From: Chrysochromulina tobinii
Lineage: Eukaryota; Haptophyta; Prymnesiales; Chrysochromulinaceae
Direction: 5' to 3'
DNA length: 18,287 nt
NCBI GenBank assembly: GCA_001275005.1
Contig: JWZX01000969.1
Span: 1-18,287 of the forward strand
The translations under genes and the position numbers were made by a program. Of the stretch, positions 15,952 to 18,287 are shown one piece after another; position 1 is the stretch's first letter; every line of letters begins with the position of its first letter. Under the pieces are notes generated by a model. The model was not told the origin of the DNA. It saw nothing but the letters and a program-made list of their open reading frames with translations, and ran no database searches.

Positions 15952-18021
15952 CTCTTTGAGCAGCGCCTTCCACTCGGATGCATCGCTCAGATTGTACTCC
16001 TTGAGCACACAGAGCTCAGCCTTCGCCCCGTCACCGGCGTAGCTCGCACGCCACACCTTGTGCCTCCCGTTCGTGGCGCTGATAAGTTTCATGTCGTTGT
16101 AGTGCGAGAGCTCGCGCTTAACGAGCACACGCCGCAGATCGTCCGAGTCGAACCCCTCCGCCGCGCCCAGCTTGAGCAGAGGCTCCATCGCGAAGAGCTC
16201 CGGGAAGTGCGCGGCGGCCACCTGGGCCAGCCTCATGCGCTCGGCGTGCAGCGCGCGCTCGGCGCGCTGCACTGCACTTCGCGCTTGGCGGGTGGCCTGG
16301 ATGGCTGTGGCTGCGTCTGCTGCACTCGCATGGCGCTTCGCCTTATTCTCGTCGTTTTGCCTGTCACCGAGATCGTCAGTGGCGGCGATCCATTCCTTAT
16401 GCAGAGCGTGGAGCTCGACGGTGCTTGGCCGCTCAGTGTGGTGGAGCAAGTCCTCTTGCTCCTCGCGCACTGTGCCGATCTCGAGCATGGGCAGCACATG
16501 ATTGTGCAGACGCTCGAGCCACACCTGCTCGGCAAGCGTGAGCCCGCACTCCCCCTGCTGCTTCTGCTGCAAATCGGCCGCCTCCGTGTTCAGGCTCTGC
16601 CGCTCCTCCTCGCCCTTGTTGTGTACGTGGAGCGCTTCCTCGAGCACACGGACCAAGGCGACGCGTGCCTCGTCTCGCCTTTTCGTGGCGTCGTCGCGCA
16701 ATGGCTCGTCATCGTTGGCCTCGCGCACGCGATGCTGCTCCTTGCAGAGCTCCGCGCGGGCGTTGGCCATCTTGTCCAATTCCATCTTCCAGAGCCTCAA
16801 CTTGGCCTCCGCCCTCTCGTCCGCTTCCCTCTCGGCCTCGGCCACGAGCTCTGCCTTTTTTTTCGCCTCCTCTGCCTGCTTCAACTCGGCGGCCACCCTC
16901 TCCGCCTCCTCGGCCTCGAGCATTGCTTTCTTGTTCGCCTCCTCGGCCGCCGCCCTCTCGGCCGCCGCTTTCTCAGCCGCCGCCCTTTTGGCCGCCGCCT
17001 TCTCGGCCGCCGCCTTCTCGGCCGCCGCCCTCGCGGCCGCCGCCCTCTCGGCCGCCGCCCTTTTGGCCGCCACCCTCTCGGCCACCGTTCTTTCGGCCGC
17101 CGCCTCCTTGGCCGTCGCCACATGCGGCATCTCAAAGCCCTCCCTCGCCGTCGCCGTCATCGACGAGCGGAGCTTATCTTTACGATGGCGACGAAAGAGC
17201 ATGAAGACGAGGGGGGCAAGGGCGATCGTAACGCCGATTGAAGCGCCAACGATGAGCCCAGTTATGCTTCTCGTCTCGAGTTCCGGCGGAAGCGACGGCG
17301 GGGCCGGCGGAAGCGAGGGTGGCGAGGGTGGCGATGATGGTGGCGGAAGCGAGGGTGGCGAGGGTGGCGATGATGGCGGCGGAAGCGATGGTGGTGATGG
17401 TGGCGGCGGCGGCGATGGTGGTGATGGCGGCGGCGGTGGCGATGGTGGGGGGGCGCGGTTTGAAACTCGACGGCGGCGCGGCTCGCCGCAGCAGGCGGTG
17501 GCGGCGGCAGCGGCGGCGGCAGCGGCAGCGGCAGCGGCGCCGACGCCGGCGGAGCAATCGTTGCAGTCGGTGCCCCTACCGCAAAAACTATATTCGGCTC
17601 CTGGCCCGCCGTCTTCGCAAACGCCATTTCCTGAAACGGAGCACGTATTGGTGCAGACGTCCCGAGGGGGGCATGTGCCGCATGAGAGCGGGCAGTTGGC
17701 CCACGCCTCGGAATAACCGCAGCACTCGCTCGGGTCTGTTTTGCAAAAGCTGCACGGCACCGATCCAACAGCAGTGCCATCAGTCCAGAACAAGCCGCTC
17801 TTCACTCCATCCAAGCAGGTTTGTCCCACCGTGCCGCGCAGCTGGAGGAGGATCAGCAAGGCCCCACAGGATTTGGCCAACATGTTTTCTGCACACAAAA
17901 ACATATTCGGGTTTCGGATGTACCGGGTACCAGTAACGAGTCTTACTCCGGAAAAAAGACCCCGAAGGGAGCCCGGGACACTCACGGGACACACACGGGA
18001 CACGAGGGCGCACAAGGGCAC
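15925..18021 (-). CDS. Receptor kinase-PARP protein, N-terminal part: signal peptide, Cys-rich ectodomain, Ser-Pro stalk, TM, coiled coil, kinase N-lobe
   Basis: The frame opens at 18021, but I favour Met at 17883 ([20 protein letters not shown]), a good signal peptide; upstream codons translate a cacgggacac repeat. Numbering from that Met: 23-71 is a Cys-rich module ending CPLSCGTC (ShK-like). Residues 77-110 hold [19 protein letters not shown], a module frequent in haptophyte and stramenopile surface proteins. Next are poly-Ala, a Ser-Pro stalk (145-200), a membrane span ([19 protein letters not shown], about 207-230) and stop-transfer RRHRKDK. A long Ala/Glu/Lys/Arg helix (about 255-560) then leads to a kinase N-lobe: a degenerate Gly loop ([17 protein letters not shown]) and the candidate ATP lysine in CVLKEYN. 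The ORF ends at TAA (15925-15927) inside the kinase domain. This is a plausible plasma-membrane receptor whose cytosolic part continues in 13699-15918. Confidence 0.78.
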   Translation of the reverse strand: MPLCALVSRVCPVSVPGSLRGLFSGVRLVTGTRYIRNPNMFLCAENMLAKSCGALLILLQLRGTVGQTCLDGVKSGLFWTDGTAVGSVPCSFCKTDPSECCGYSEAWANCPLSCGTCPPRDVCTNTCSVSGNGVCEDGGPGAEYSFCGRGTDCNDCSAGVGAAAAAAAAAAAAATACCGEPRRRRVSNRAPPPSPPPPPSPPSPPPPPSPPSLPPPSSPPSPPSLPPPSSPPSPPSLPPAPPSLPPELETRSITGLIVGASIGVTIALAPLVFMLFRRHRKDKLRSSMTATAREGFEMPHVATAKEAAAERTVAERVAAKRAAAERAAAARAAAEKAAAEKAAAKRAAAEKAAAERAAAEEANKKAMLEAEEAERVAAELKQAEEAKKKAELVAEAEREADERAEAKLRLWKMELDKMANARAELCKEQHRVREANDDEPLRDDATKRRDEARVALVRVLEEALHVHNKGEEERQSLNTEAADLQQKQQGECGLTLAEQVWLERLHNHVLPMLEIGTVREEQEDLLHHTERPSTVELHALHKEWIAATDDLGDRQNDENKAKRHASAADAATAIQATRQARSAVQRAERALHAERMRLAQVAAAHFPELFAMEPLLKLGAAEGFDSDDLRRVLVKRELSHYNDMKLISATNGRHKVWRASYAGDGAKAELCVLKEYNLSDASEWKALLKEVKLLGQLS
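17279..17455 (-). repeat. Ser-Pro codon repeat of the receptor stalk
   Basis: The plus strand is built of ggcggaagc, gagggtggc and gatggtggtgatggcggc units. On minus it encodes [12 protein letters not shown] and [12 protein letters not shown] blocks. It resembles the array at 1-115 and could allow slippage or recombination between genes. Confidence 0.8.
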
Positions 18022-18287
18022 ACGGATACCGGGTTATTTGATCAACATTCTTTGTGTTTCTTTTATTTCTTGGGTCGCAGGGTCGCGCTGGCGAGACTTC
18101 TGAGACGGCCGCGGATTCGGTCGTCGCGCTGTCGCGCCATGCGTGTGTGTTGCCGAACCCAAGTACAATGAACATCCGTGTTGGATCGCCGGGCCCCGTC
18201 TACTGCCGCTTGACCCCAACAGTTAAGCGGCCGTGAACTCAACGTGTGATGAGACTGTTGGCAGAGCTACCACAGGGGCCCAACCAG
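17960..18287. other. Upstream region of the receptor gene with cacgggacac repeats; right edge
   Basis: Three cgggacac copies (about 17973-18003) precede the favoured start. Beyond them is an AT-richer stretch (about 18036-18075), a plausible promoter position. No further gene is supported up to the window edge. Confidence 0.4.

Noticed and set aside
16060-17716. Long plus-strand ORFs of 393 and 404 codons
   Set aside because: They are antisense to the receptor stalk and coiled coil. Their repeats ([16 protein letters not shown]) are mirror images of the minus repeat codons.

Overview
The window looks like nuclear DNA of a GC-rich, intron-poor unicellular alga, most probably a haptophyte. The evidence is protein style. 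It includes extensin-like Ser-Pro tracts beside a parallel beta-helix domain, a Cys-rich ectodomain module of the [19 protein letters not shown] type, a split SET-domain lysine methyltransferase, PPR repeats, and protein kinase and PARP domains. Nothing suggests a prokaryotic operon, CRISPR array, rRNA or tRNA. The haptophyte assignment rests on remembered protein flavour, not on a search.

Left part (1-4400, minus strand): one reading frame stays open from about 3720 to the left edge. It carries unrelated homologies in succession: tandem EF-hand-like helical modules, the C-terminal half of a eukaryotic acetyl-CoA carboxylase biotin-carboxylase domain, an unassigned stretch with hydrophobic segments, and a secreted-type beta-helix protein with a Pro-rich tail. 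The upstream end of the helical module (4400-3712) lies in another frame, so a one-base frameshift sits near 3711.

Middle part (4650-8119): a SET-domain methyltransferase on plus has two acidic insertions. A small PDZ-domain protein and a fatty-acid-binding-protein-like calycin are both on minus. A repeat of about 140-155 bp occurs at 7023-7178 and again at 8763-8898, just before the next plus-strand gene.

Right part (8925-18021): a plus-strand ORF of 1143 codons joins a PCIF1/CAPAM-like N6-adenosine methyltransferase domain, PPR-like repeats and a TrmB-like tRNA guanine-N7 methyltransferase domain. Next, on minus, is what I read as one transmembrane receptor gene: signal peptide, Cys-rich ectodomain, Ser-Pro stalk, membrane span, long coiled coil, protein kinase, second coiled coil and PARP domain with a complete H-Y-E triad. 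The kinase domain is interrupted by a TAA inside an 81-nt imperfect tandem duplication bounded by GT and AG. Removing it restores the kinase, so it is a candidate recently gained intron. A second, partial ADP-ribosyltransferase-like segment follows downstream.

The most unusual items are the three-part RNA-modification fusion, the receptor-kinase-PARP fusion with its candidate intron, and the mosaic open frame at the left edge.
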